The notes under the pieces: model-generated | What the model saw: the letters and a program-made list of their open reading frames with translations, nothing else | The model's database searches: none | Told to the model about the DNA's origin: nothing | Position numbers and translations under genes: made by a program | Origin: Plantimonas leprariae | Lineage (GTDB): Bacteria > Pseudomonadota > Alphaproteobacteria > Rhizobiales > Rhizobiaceae | DNA: 64,000 nt | NCBI RefSeq assembly: GCF_008802405.1 | Contig: NZ_VZDO01000021.1 | Span: 20,489-84,488, forward strand | Reading direction: 5' to 3' | Shown: one piece after another, positions 42,471 through 50,380 of the stretch | How positions within the stretch are numbered: the first letter of the stretch is position 1 | Layout: each line of letters opens with the position of its first letter

Positions 42471-43598
42471 ATGAACGCGCGTAAACTCATGCTGCCGGCG
42501 GCGCTTGCGGCCGCTCTTCTTTCTTCCGCGGCAATGGCGCAGGAAGCGCAGAAGAACAATTTGCAGGAAACCACGACGGACAAGGTGCAGAACGCCGTCC
42601 GCTCGGTGACCGGCAACCCGCTGGCGAATGCCGATGCCGACATGAAGCATGTCCTCGACGCCCTCGCGTCGCTGGATCCGAAGTCGATCCCGGACCTTGA
42701 GGCCCCCGAGGCGCGCCAGCAGCCGACGGCGGCGGACGGCGCGATGCAGGTGCTGCGTGAGCAGGGCAAGAGCACGCTGCCCGACCCGGCGGTGATGTCG
42801 AAGAACATCCTCGTCGACGGCGGCAAGGAGAAGATCGTCGCCACCGTGTTCCAGCCGGCGAATGCCGGCGGCGGGGCGCTACCGGTCATCGTCTACTTTC
42901 ACGGCGGCGGCTTCGTGATCGCCAACAACTCGACCTATGCTGCGAGTGCCGCGATGCTGGCGAAAGAAGTGAACGCCGTTGTCGTCTCCGTCGAGTATTC
43001 GAAGGCGCCGGAGCACAAGTTCCCGGCGGCGCACGACGACGCGATCGCCGCCTACAAGTGGGTGGCGCAGAATGCGCAGAGCATCGGCGGCGACCCGAGC
43101 AAGATCGCGCTCGTCGGCGAAAGCGCCGGCGGCAACCTCGCCACCAACGTCGCCATCGCGGCGCGCGACCAGAACCTGCCGAAGCCGGTCTACGAAGTGA
43201 TCGTCTACCCGATGGCGGGCACGAATCTCGACACCGATTCGTACAAGGCGGCGGATTTGAGTGGCGTGCAGCCACTGAACAAGCCGATGATGCAGTGGTT
43301 CTATCAGAACGCCACCAGTTCGCCGGCGGACATGCAGGACCCGCGCCTCGACATCGTCGGCAAGGCGGACGTGAAGGGTCTCGCGCCGGCGACGGTCATC
43401 ACGGCGTCGATCGACCCGCTGCAGTCGGAAGGCAAGGCGTTGGCGGACAAGCTGCAGCAGGCCGGTGTGCAGGTCGACTACCAGAACTACGACGGCGTCA
43501 CGCACGAGTTCTTCGGCATGGGCAAGGTAGTCGGCAAGGCCAAGCAGGCCGAGGACGTGGCGGTGAAGAACCTCAAGGCCGCGTTCGGCACGAAGTAA
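42471..43598 (+). CDS. Exported alpha/beta-hydrolase esterase, HSL (GDXG) family
   Basis: 375 residues with a signal peptide (cleavage about residue 23, SSAAMAQ). The HSL family motifs are clear: HGGGFV as the oxyanion loop, GESAGGN with the nucleophile Ser, Asp in SIDPLQSEG and His in GVTHEFF. It should hydrolyse short-chain esters in the periplasm or outside. A helical domain before the catalytic core (about 25-100) precedes the esterase. It lies 51 bases after the DUF4142 gene and may share its transcript. Confidence 0.88.
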   Translation: MNARKLMLPAALAAALLSSAAMAQEAQKNNLQETTTDKVQNAVRSVTGNPLANADADMKHVLDALASLDPKSIPDLEAPEARQQPTAADGAMQVLREQGKSTLPDPAVMSKNILVDGGKEKIVATVFQPANAGGGALPVIVYFHGGGFVIANNSTYAASAAMLAKEVNAVVVSVEYSKAPEHKFPAAHDDAIAAYKWVAQNAQSIGGDPSKIALVGESAGGNLATNVAIAARDQNLPKPVYEVIVYPMAGTNLDTDSYKAADLSGVQPLNKPMMQWFYQNATSSPADMQDPRLDIVGKADVKGLAPATVITASIDPLQSEGKALADKLQQAGVQVDYQNYDGVTHEFFGMGKVVGKAKQAEDVAVKNLKAAFGTK

Positions 43599-43610
43599 AC
43601 GGCGGGTTCG

Positions 43611-43645
43611 CCCGGCATCGGTCGAGACCGGTGCCGGGTCTTCTG
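43611..43645 (+). terminator. Probable terminator after the esterase gene
   Basis: CCCGGCA-TCGG / CCGG-TGCCGGG stem with a TCGAGA loop followed by TCTTCT, 13 bases after the stop codon. Confidence 0.55.
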
Positions 43646-43671
43646 CGAACGGCCGAATGGAAGGAAGCCAG

Positions 43672-44655
43672 ATGACCACCGGAACGAACCGCCGCGATCT
43701 CCTGAAATACGCCGCCATCACCGGAGCGGTCGCGGCGTCCGCGCCGGCGGCGGCGCAGGCGGGTGGCGAGTCCGGCACGCCGGTCGACCCGCAGACCAAG
43801 TATCCGAGCGAACCCTTCGCCGAGCAGAAGCAGCCCTGGCCGGCGCTCCAGCGCGACATGAAGCCGGTGCCGGACTGCGGCGAGAAGAGCTACCGCGGCT
43901 CCGCCCGTCTTGCCGGGCGCAAGGCGCTGGTGACCGGCGGCGACTCCGGCATCGGCCGCGCCGCCGTCATCGCCTTTGCGCGCGAAGGCGCGGACGTCGC
44001 GATCAACTACCACCCGAGCGAGGAGCCGGATGCGCAGGACGTCGCCGCGCTGATCCGCGACGCGGGCCGGAAGGCGGTGCTGATCCCCGGCGACCTCACC
44101 GACCAGGCGTTCTGCGTCGATCTCGTCGGCCGCGCCAACAGCGAGCTCGGCGGGCTCGACATCCTCGTCAACAACGCCGCCTACCAGCAGTCGAAGGACT
44201 CGATCGCGGAGGTCAGCTTCGAGCAGTTCGACCGGACGCTGAAGACCAATCTCTACGCGATGTTCTGGATCACCAAGACCGCGATCCCGTTCATGAAGCC
44301 CGGCTCGGCGATCATCAACACGGCATCCGTGAACTCATTCAGCCCGGAAAAGGAACTCCTGGACTACGCGACGACGAAGGGCGGCATCGCGATCTTCACC
44401 AAGGCCCTCGCCAAGCAGCTCGCCAAGCAGGGCATCCGCGTCAACGCGGTTGCGCCCGGGCCGGTCTGGACGCCGTTGCAGGTGGCCGGCGGGCAGTTGC
44501 CCGGCAAGATGGGCGAGTTCGGGCAGGATACGCCGCTCGGCCGCGCCGGCCAACCGGCGGAACTCGCCCCGCTCTACGTGCTCCTCGCCTCCGGCGAACT
44601 CAGTTTCACGGACGGCAGCGTCTTCGGCGCGAACGGCGGCACCGGCGTCGTCTAG
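43672..44655 (+). CDS. Short-chain dehydrogenase with twin-arginine export signal
   Basis: 327 residues. The N-terminus TNRRDLLKYAAITGAVAA is a TAT signal, which fits a cofactor-bound enzyme exported folded. The SDR core follows: VTGGDSGIGRAAV (NAD(P)-binding, about 87-99), LVNNAAY, catalytic Ser in NTASVNSF, and YATTKGG with Tyr and Lys. It belongs to the YghA/GsiB-associated oxidoreductase group. ATG at 43672 follows GGAAGG. It is the last chromosomal gene before the prophage. Confidence 0.9.
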   Translation: MTTGTNRRDLLKYAAITGAVAASAPAAAQAGGESGTPVDPQTKYPSEPFAEQKQPWPALQRDMKPVPDCGEKSYRGSARLAGRKALVTGGDSGIGRAAVIAFAREGADVAINYHPSEEPDAQDVAALIRDAGRKAVLIPGDLTDQAFCVDLVGRANSELGGLDILVNNAAYQQSKDSIAEVSFEQFDRTLKTNLYAMFWITKTAIPFMKPGSAIINTASVNSFSPEKELLDYATTKGGIAIFTKALAKQLAKQGIRVNAVAPGPVWTPLQVAGGQLPGKMGEFGQDTPLGRAGQPAELAPLYVLLASGELSFTDGSVFGANGGTGVV

Positions 44656-44674
44656 CTCTCGCCGCGGCGGGATA

Positions 44675-44705
44675 GGTCGGTGACGTCGGTTTTCTGTCGC
44701 CGACC
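44675..44705. terminator. Hairpin between the SDR gene and the tRNA remnant
   Basis: GGTCGGTGAC / GTCGCCGACC, a 10-pair stem with one G-T pair and an 11-base loop. No clear T-tract; it could end the SDR transcript or have terminated the original tRNA-Lys transcript on the other strand. Confidence 0.3.
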
Positions 44706-44707
44706 GC

Positions 44708-44753
44708 TGGTGAGCGCGCTGGGACTCGAACCCAGGACCTACAGATTAAAAGT
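44708..44753 (-). other. attL: 3' half of tRNA-Lys(UUU)
   Basis: On the minus strand the sequence runs from the anticodon loop (GACTTTTAATC) through the complete T-arm (CTGGGTTCGAGTCCCAG) and acceptor half CGCGCTC to ACCA. No matching 5' half exists: the bases upstream cannot form the anticodon stem or D-arm. This is the duplicated core left by integration into the 3' end of a tRNA-Lys gene. Confidence 0.85.
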
Positions 44754-44763
44754 CAGAATTAGA

Positions 44764-44791
44764 CAGGCGCGCTAAGCGCCTGTTTTCGTTT
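44764..44791 (+). terminator. Rho-independent terminator just inside attL
   Basis: CAGGCGC / GCGCCTG stem with a GCTAA loop followed by TTTTCGTTT. It would stop chromosomal readthrough into the integrase gene. Confidence 0.7.
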
Positions 44792-44921
44792 ATCGAGTGA
44801 CGCTCTTCCGCACAAGGCGCTGTTCCGCATCGACTTTCTAGCTGACAACTAGTGACAAGCCGTGACGACCGGCGCATATCTAGAGCCGTAGAGCGACGGA
44901 CACGATGCGGACACAACGGAC

Positions 44922-46163
44922 ATGGCGCAACGACTGACGGACACCGTGGTGAAGGCGCTGCCTCTGCCGGACAAGGGCAATCGGATCGTCTACGACGCGG
45001 ACGTGAAGGGCTTCGGTTGTCGGGTGACTGCAGCAGGCGCCCGTGCCTTTGTCCTGAACTACCGGACGCGATCCGGTCGCGAGCGCCGCGTCACGATCGG
45101 TTCTCATCCCGATTGGAAGGTTGCCGCGGCGCGCGAGGAGGCGAAAGAGCTCAAACGGCGGATCGACGTCGGCGAGGATCCGATGGCCGGCATCGAAGCG
45201 GATCGCACGGCGAAGACGGTGGACGACATCTGCGATCGGTTCATCGAGGAACACTTGCCGAAGAAGCGAGCCAGCACGCGGGTCGAATACGAGTCCCTCA
45301 TCAAGAACGAGATCCGCCCGGCATTCCGGCATCGCAAGGCGACTTCCATCAGCTTCTCGGACGTCGAGGAGATGCACCGCAAGATCACGAAGCGCGGCGT
45401 GCCATATCGCGCGAACCGGGCGCTGGCCGTCCTGTCGAAGATGTTCAGCTTGGCGATCCGCTGGAGCTGGATCACGAGCAATCCCGCTGTTGGTATCGAA
45501 CGGAATCAGGAACAGAAGCGTAAGCGCTACCTGACCGGCACCGAGCTCGCGAACCTTGCGAGAGCGCTGGATGAGTGCCCGGATGCGCAAGGCGCCGACA
45601 TCATTCGGTTGCTGCTCCTGACCGGCGCACGACGCGGGGAGGTCATGGCGGCGTGCTGGAACCAATTCGATCTCTCCGCCGGCGTGTGGACGAAGCCCGC
45701 GGCCGCAACGAAACAGAAGGCCGACCATCACGTGCCGCTCTCGGCGCCGGCTCGGCAGCTCCTGGCGCGGATTCATAGCGTCCGCGAGGCTGACGACGAG
45801 TTCGTCTTCCCCGGACGCGTCGGCGGCCATCGCGTCGAGATCAAGAGCACGTGGCGAGCGCTCTGCGTTGCCGCCGGAATCGTGACGATCACGAAAGGGA
45901 AGGGCGAGGATGGGAAAACTCGGACCATCGTCTCGCCGTCGGCGCGGATCCACGATCTGCGCCACACCTACGCCAGCGTATTGGCCAGCGCCGGTTTATC
46001 GCTGCCAGTCATTGGCGCGCTGCTCGGTCACACGCAGCCGACCACGACGGCGCGTTACGCGCATCTGTTCGACGATCCGTTACGTGCGGCGACCGAGCGC
46101 GCAGGGGCGATCGTGTTTCCGACAGGCGCGGCCTATGTCGTCTCGTTGAAGGAAGCCGGGTGA
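44922..46163 (+). CDS. int: Tyrosine-type prophage integrase
   Basis: 413 residues with an arm-binding N-terminal domain (RLTDTVVKALPLP, DUF4102 type) and a C-terminal catalytic domain. Active-site residues read as Arg237 (GARRGE), His344 and Arg347 (HDLRHTY), His370 (LLGHTQ) and Tyr379 (TARYAHL). It should recombine attP with the tRNA-Lys attB, the remnant of which lies 170 bases upstream. The stop overlaps the next ATG (TGATG). Confidence 0.95.
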   Translation: MAQRLTDTVVKALPLPDKGNRIVYDADVKGFGCRVTAAGARAFVLNYRTRSGRERRVTIGSHPDWKVAAAREEAKELKRRIDVGEDPMAGIEADRTAKTVDDICDRFIEEHLPKKRASTRVEYESLIKNEIRPAFRHRKATSISFSDVEEMHRKITKRGVPYRANRALAVLSKMFSLAIRWSWITSNPAVGIERNQEQKRKRYLTGTELANLARALDECPDAQGADIIRLLLLTGARRGEVMAACWNQFDLSAGVWTKPAAATKQKADHHVPLSAPARQLLARIHSVREADDEFVFPGRVGGHRVEIKSTWRALCVAAGIVTITKGKGEDGKTRTIVSPSARIHDLRHTYASVLASAGLSLPVIGALLGHTQPTTTARYAHLFDDPLRAATERAGAIVFPTGAAYVVSLKEAG

Positions 46164-46546
46164 TGCCGGTCATAGATATCGATACCGGTCCGGAAGTTAC
46201 GGAAATCCGTCGTCTTCTCAGCTCGCGCCGTCGAGAAGACGCTGTGGCGGCCGCACAGCAGCACCTTCGAAACGGTTATTCCTCACGCGATTTTCTTCGC
46301 TTGGTTGCCGACCTTCTCGAACCACCGCGCAAGGGCAAGCGTGGTCCGAAACCATCGCCCCCAGCGCTTTGGATGGAGAGGGGCGAGGCGGTTGAACGCC
46401 TCCGATCAGAAGGGATGACGTATGAGAAAGCTATCGACCGTGTAGCTTTCGAAATGGGCTCGTCGCCTTCGACGATTGGCAGAGCGTGCCGATACTACAA
46501 TGAAGCGCTTGACGAGCATTCCCGCCTTGCTCGCGAAGAACAGTGA
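46163..46546 (+). CDS. Hypothetical prophage protein, possible DNA-binding
   Basis: 127 residues. The N-terminal third is acidic, the middle is a basic linker (RKGKRGPKPSPPALW), and the C-terminal half reads like a helix-turn-helix (EKAIDRVAFEMGSSPSTIGRACRYY). Translation is coupled to the integrase. It could regulate integration or excision; no named family recognised. Confidence 0.6.
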   Translation: MPVIDIDTGPEVTEIRRLLSSRRREDAVAAAQQHLRNGYSSRDFLRLVADLLEPPRKGKRGPKPSPPALWMERGEAVERLRSEGMTYEKAIDRVAFEMGSSPSTIGRACRYYNEALDEHSRLAREEQ

Positions 46547-46553
46547 TCGAAAG

Positions 46554-46630
46554 CCGGTCAAAGTTCTATGAATTCTGACCGGTCAAATATTGCGAAACAA
46601 AGAGCTCAATTTCCTTCCTAAAATTTCGCA
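46554..46630. promoter_or_regulatory. Operator-like repeats before the excisionase-like gene
   Basis: Two direct CCGGTCAAA copies (46554-46562 and 46579-46587), the second inside a perfect TGACCGGTCA palindrome (46576-46585). Then TGCGAAA at 46591-46597 and its inverse TTTCGCA at 46624-46630. The region is AT-rich and lies between the integrase operon and the GTG-started HTH gene. Confidence 0.5.
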
Positions 46631-46665
46631 TTTTGTCACCACCTGACTTTCGGTGGAGCAACAAT

Positions 46666-46878
46666 GTGAGTTCTCTTCTTTCCGAATACCTAACGTTGGA
46701 CGAGCTGGCGAAGGAGCTCCGCGTGACCGTGCGGACCATCCACCGCTGGCAGTCGAGAGCCGATGGCATCCCCTGCACGACCCTCGGCGGCCGTACTTTG
46801 TTCCGTATCGCTAGCGTTCGCGCCTGGATCGAGGCGCACGAGCGAAAGCCCAATCCGCGACGTCCGAGGGCGGCCTGA
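46666..46878 (+). CDS. Excisionase/HTH_17-type DNA-binding protein
   Basis: 70 residues from GTG, with TGGAG eight bases upstream. LTLDELAKELRVTVRTIHRWQSRADGIP is the helix-turn-helix of MerR/excisionase type, followed by LGGRTLFRIASVRAWIEAH. Possibly the recombination directionality factor for the integrase, or an early regulator. Its stop overlaps the next start (TGATG). Confidence 0.75.
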   Translation: MSSLLSEYLTLDELAKELRVTVRTIHRWQSRADGIPCTTLGGRTLFRIASVRAWIEAHERKPNPRRPRAA

Positions 46879-47090
46879 TGAGACCGCCCGGAAACGAAAC
46901 CGCCATCCGATCGGCGAAATCGGATGGCGGGGATGCTGAAACCATATGCGGCGGCTTCGAAGGCAAGACATACGGCGGCGCGTTCGTCGGATCAATCCCT
47001 TCGGTCGAGCACGCCGGTCGCATTGCAATGGTCGTCCGTCGTCACGATCGCCTCTATGCCGTCGACCATCGGCCGGAGCTGTCGCAATGA
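46878..47090 (+). CDS. Small hypothetical prophage protein
   Basis: 70 residues, soluble, no motif recognised. The start overlaps the stop of the HTH gene and its own stop overlaps the next ATG, which supports it as a real member of the early operon. The C-terminal IAMVVRRHDRLYAVDHRP is the most ordered-looking part. Confidence 0.5.
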   Translation: MRPPGNETAIRSAKSDGGDAETICGGFEGKTYGGAFVGSIPSVEHAGRIAMVVRRHDRLYAVDHRPELSQ

Positions 47091-47284
47091 CCGCCGGTGA
47101 AGCCATGGGCCGACGCCGGCACCCACTTCCCAGCGACCTTGCTGCATCGTGGTTCGCGAGCTTGCCGCCGCGAGAGCGACCGAGCCCGATCCTACCCGAA
47201 CTCTGTCGTCGTTTTGGCCTCACGCAAGCGGAAGCCCGCCTCGTCGTCCTGAAGGTTACCCTCGAGCACGGGAGGGCCGAGTGA
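47087..47284 (+). CDS. Small hypothetical prophage protein
   Basis: 65 residues. The second half (LPELCRRFGLTQAEARLVVLKVTLEHGRAE) looks like a helical DNA-binding segment, but there is no family match. ATGA overlap with the gene before, TGATG overlap with the one after. Confidence 0.5.
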   Translation: MTAGEAMGRRRHPLPSDLAASWFASLPPRERPSPILPELCRRFGLTQAEARLVVLKVTLEHGRAE

Positions 47285-47499
47285 TGCCGGCTCCCGCATG
47301 CTGCCGTTGCGCATTCTTCCACCCGGAGGTGACGAACTCCAACATGACCTACGTCAACCATCAGCCCGGCGAATGCCGGGTCGGTGGCCCGCAGATGGAG
47401 AAGGTCTACGACCGGATCGAACGCTACCGGATCTTTCCGATCGTCGATCGCGACGATTGGTGCGGGCTGTTCCTCGAGGAAGAGGGACGCAATGCATGA
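47284..47499 (+). CDS. Small Cys-rich hypothetical prophage protein
   Basis: 71 residues with CCRC at 6-9 (ACCRCAFFHP), another Cys-containing turn at PGECRVGG, and a final DDWCGLF, so a zinc-binding fold is likely. Such proteins are common in early regions of Hyphomicrobiales prophages. Its stop overlaps the start of the DUF3987 gene. Confidence 0.55.
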   Translation: MPAPACCRCAFFHPEVTNSNMTYVNHQPGECRVGGPQMEKVYDRIERYRIFPIVDRDDWCGLFLEEEGRNA

Positions 47500-49163
47500 C
47501 AGCCGTCGATTGGCTGAGGCCCGCTAACACGGTCTATCACCGGACGTTCGGCGCGGGTATGATCGACCGCGTCGATGCCGGCAGTGTGCAGGTCCATTTC
47601 GATCGCGTCGGGCGGAAGAACGTTCGCGCGGAGTTCCTGTCTCCGGCGCCGCCTACCGGCTTGAGCGGGTTCGGAGCAACCGCGACCGAAAAGATCGAAC
47701 CGGTCGATCTTTGGGCGCGGGTGGATCCGCCGGCGCTGCCTGCCGGAGTGCTGCCCGACGTCATCGAGCGCTTCGCTACGGTCCGCGGCGAAATGATGGG
47801 TTGCGATCCAGCCGGGCTCGCCATAGCCGCACTTTCCGTCTGCTCGGCGCTGATCTCGGATCGCATCAAGCTCCGCATGAAGCGGCATGACGACTATACC
47901 GAGTGCGCGCGCCTATGGGTGGCGCTCGTTGGCCTGCCGTCCACGAAGAAAAGCCCGGCGATCGGCGCCGCGGTCAAGCCGCTCTTCGCGCTCGACGCCG
48001 AACTCGCCCGCGAACATCGCCTGGCCATGGCGCGGTACGAGGAAATGAAGAAGGCGGGCGAGCCGGCCGTGCGGCCGCCGAACCGCCGGCTGCGGATCGA
48101 GGACGTCACGGTCGAGAAATCGCAGGAAATCATCGCCGACAGTCCCGACGGCGTGCTGTGCTTCCAGGATGAGCTGACACGCTTCTTCGGGTCAATGGAG
48201 CCCTATTCCGGCGCGAAAGGTGCGTCGGCTGATCGCGGCTACTGGCTGCAGGCGTACAACGGCGGGAGCTATTCGGTTGCCCGCGTCGGCAGGGGCCAGG
48301 TCGAGATCGAGAATCTGTCCGTCTGCCTCCTCGGCGGCGTGCAGCCGGATGTCATGCGCCGGATCGCTGGCGACACGCAGGATGACGGTTTGCTGCAGCG
48401 GATGATACCCGTGGTGCTGCGGCCGGCCACGCTCGGGAAGGACGAGCCGATGCCGGACGTCGCGCGGGAATACGCTTGGCTAGCCCGTCGCCTGCACGAG
48501 ATGCAGCCTCCGCTTCGTGGCGGCGGCGGCAACCTCGGCGACCTGACGACCGAACTCGTTCTCGACGACGATGCGCAAGCCATTCGCCTGGATCTCGAGG
48601 GCTGGCACATGGACATGTCCGGGCTTGAGATCGTCAACCGCAAGCTGGCCTCTGCGATCGGCAAGTACGACGGTCTCTTCGGCCGCCTCTGCGTCGCCTT
48701 CCACTGCATCGACAATGCAGGCGAGGAAAGCCTACCGCGCGTTGTCACCGGCGGTACCGCACAGCGCGTCGCGGCGCTGCTGCACAGTTTCCTCTTGCCG
48801 CATGCGATCGCCTTCTATCGCGAGATCGTTGGCCTTTCCGACGACCACGAACTTCTGACGGAGGTGGCTGGCTTCATCCTCGCCCATCCGGAAGAGAAGG
48901 AAATGACGTTCCGCAACTTCGGCCGGGGCTCGTCGATGATGCGACGGTGCAAGGATGCGCGTGCGGCCGAGGTGATCCTGGAGCGTCTCGAAGGGTTCGG
49001 CTGGCTATATCGCAAGCCACTCGAGCGGAACCAGTCGGCGAACCGATGGATGGTGCTGCCTCAAGTTCACACAGTGTTCGCCGAGCGAGCGAAGAAGGAG
49101 AAGGCGCGGCGGGAGAAGGTTCGGGAGATGATCGCCGAAATCTGCCGGGAGGCGGCCGAATGA
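47496..49163 (+). CDS. DUF3987 domain protein (phage replication, helicase-like)
   Basis: 555 residues. N-terminal ~60 residues form a small domain (TVYHRTFGAGMIDRVDAG) then the DUF3987 core: DPAGLAIAALSVCSALISDRI, WVALVGLPSTKKSPAI in the position of a Walker A, and CFQDELTRFFGSMEP followed by SVCLLGGVQPDVMRRI. Members take the place of primase/helicase genes in phages and islands. The start ATG overlaps the gene before it (ATGA). Confidence 0.8.
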   Translation: MTAVDWLRPANTVYHRTFGAGMIDRVDAGSVQVHFDRVGRKNVRAEFLSPAPPTGLSGFGATATEKIEPVDLWARVDPPALPAGVLPDVIERFATVRGEMMGCDPAGLAIAALSVCSALISDRIKLRMKRHDDYTECARLWVALVGLPSTKKSPAIGAAVKPLFALDAELAREHRLAMARYEEMKKAGEPAVRPPNRRLRIEDVTVEKSQEIIADSPDGVLCFQDELTRFFGSMEPYSGAKGASADRGYWLQAYNGGSYSVARVGRGQVEIENLSVCLLGGVQPDVMRRIAGDTQDDGLLQRMIPVVLRPATLGKDEPMPDVAREYAWLARRLHEMQPPLRGGGGNLGDLTTELVLDDDAQAIRLDLEGWHMDMSGLEIVNRKLASAIGKYDGLFGRLCVAFHCIDNAGEESLPRVVTGGTAQRVAALLHSFLLPHAIAFYREIVGLSDDHELLTEVAGFILAHPEEKEMTFRNFGRGSSMMRRCKDARAAEVILERLEGFGWLYRKPLERNQSANRWMVLPQVHTVFAERAKKEKARREKVREMIAEICREAAE

Positions 49164-49171
49164 GTGGCACC

Positions 49172-49273
49172 TGTCACAACCTGTCCCTTACACGTGATAC
49201 GTAGATGAAATTCCCCCTTCTTTTATGGGAGGTCGCGCAATCGCTTCGCGCGCGTTAGGGACGGGTTGTGACA
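49172..49273. repeat. Long inverted repeat downstream of the DUF3987 gene
   Basis: TGTCACAACCTGTCCCT at 49172-49188 and AGGGACGGGTTGTGACA at 49257-49273: 17 pairs with one G-T wobble around a 68-base spacer. It fills most of the gap before the next gene. It might be a replication or regulatory site, or fold in RNA. Confidence 0.6.
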
Positions 49274-49292
49274 ACTGTTTGGAGCTACACAA

Positions 49293-49619
49293 ATGGCTGA
49301 TATCGAACTCGCCGCGGCAGTGTTCTGCTGGACGCCCGGTGCTGATGGCTGTCAGCCAACCTTCGAAGTGCGACGGTTGGGGGATCCGTACAACGATCTC
49401 GGCCCGCATCCTATGACAGCCGGTGCCGTCTATTCCGACTGGAAGCAGGCAGACTTGCCCAGCCGAAAATTGATGCTGTTCAGCGAGATCATGTCGATCA
49501 TGGCGCGGGACGGCGTGCCGTGCGATCTCCTGCATAGCGAGCTTTTGAAAATTCCAGAATATCGGCGAGAAGTGTTGGCGCTGGATGTGCCGGGAGCCGA
49601 AGACAGCGATGGCGGCTGA
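49293..49619 (+). CDS. Hypothetical prophage protein
   Basis: 108 residues, soluble. N-terminal half rich in aromatic and Pro residues (FCWTPGADGCQPTFEVRRLGDPYND), C-terminal half helical (MLFSEIMSIMARDGVPCDLLHSELLKIPEYR). No known family. It lies alone between the long inverted repeat and a terminator-like hairpin. Confidence 0.55.
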   Translation: MADIELAAAVFCWTPGADGCQPTFEVRRLGDPYNDLGPHPMTAGAVYSDWKQADLPSRKLMLFSEIMSIMARDGVPCDLLHSELLKIPEYRREVLALDVPGAEDSDGG

Positions 49620-49625
49620 GAAATG

Positions 49626-49648
49626 AAGACGGTTTCGCCTGTCTTTTT
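49626..49648 (+). terminator. Possible Rho-independent terminator
   Basis: AGAC-GG TTTCG CC-TGTCT imperfect stem followed by TTTTTT, just after the stop of the preceding gene. The ~140 bases that follow, up to 49790, are AT-rich and probably contain the late promoter; I saw no definite boxes. Confidence 0.55.
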
Positions 49649-49790
49649 TGTCGGGCAACCATTGGATGCTTTAGCCAATGCGACAATCGCAGAATATTTC
49701 TGCCACAGATAAACTATCGGCGGATAATCCCTGACGATAGCATTGTAAACGCTTGCTTATTTCTGCCGGCTCAGCATTCCTGTCCGCATT

Positions 49791-50219
49791 GTGTCCGCAC
49801 GAAGCGTCAGGAAGTTGCCTCCAGCAAGCAAACCGATAGGCCGCAGCAAGCCGCAGGCGCGGGCGAAGATCTCGAACAAGTTCGGCCTTCTGCCCGACGT
49901 GGACGGCCGCTCGCTGATCATGCGGCGCTACAAGGACATCCTGGCGCAGCTCGTCGTCGACATCGGCGGCGATCCGTCCGAGGCGCAGACGATCATCGCA
50001 CGCCGGGCCTGCACGATCGCCGTCTGGTGCGAGCAGGCGGAAGCCTCGATGGCGAACGGCAACGGCATCGACATCGGCGAGTTCACGACCGCTACGAACG
50101 CGCTTCGACGGCTCCTGAGCGATCTTGGTCTCGAGCGACGGGCGAAGAACGTCACGCCGGACGTGCGGGGCTACATGGAGCTGCGAGCGGCCGAGAAGGC
50201 CGCGGGGGTGGCACGGTGA
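49791..50219 (+). CDS. Probable terminase small subunit-like protein
   Basis: 142 residues from GTG. N-terminal basic segment (KLPPASKPIGRSKPQARAKISN) followed by helices (RYKDILAQLVVDIGGDPSEAQTIIARRACTIAVWCEQAEA). The type is common just before large terminases in Rhizobiales prophages. Sequence similarity to a defined small-terminase family is not certain. GTGA overlap with the next gene. Confidence 0.55.
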   Translation: MSARSVRKLPPASKPIGRSKPQARAKISNKFGLLPDVDGRSLIMRRYKDILAQLVVDIGGDPSEAQTIIARRACTIAVWCEQAEASMANGNGIDIGEFTTATNALRRLLSDLGLERRAKNVTPDVRGYMELRAAEKAAGVAR

Positions 50220-50380
50220 CCGAGCGCGATCGTCTGCTTCGCCAGATGGCTGAGACCTTGCCGCGCCTCGATGCGCTACGGCGCCAGGCAGGCAGGGCAG
50301 ATCAAACCTATCTCGACCACCTTGCCGCCGTCGAGGAAGCGTGCCGCTGCGCGAAAGCTGAACTGGAACGGTCGACATGA
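50216..50380 (+). CDS. Small coiled-coil prophage protein
   Basis: 54 residues, almost all helix (RDRLLRQMAETLPRLDALRRQ). Starts at GTG overlapping the preceding stop (GTGA) and its stop overlaps the terminase ATG (ATGA), so it is a true link in the operon. Function unknown. Confidence 0.55.
   Translation: MTERDRLLRQMAETLPRLDALRRQAGRADQTYLDHLAAVEEACRCAKAELERST

Noticed and set aside
44708..44784. Functional tRNA-Lys at the prophage boundary
   Set aside because: The anticodon 5' stem, D-arm and acceptor 5' half are missing, so it cannot fold as a tRNA.
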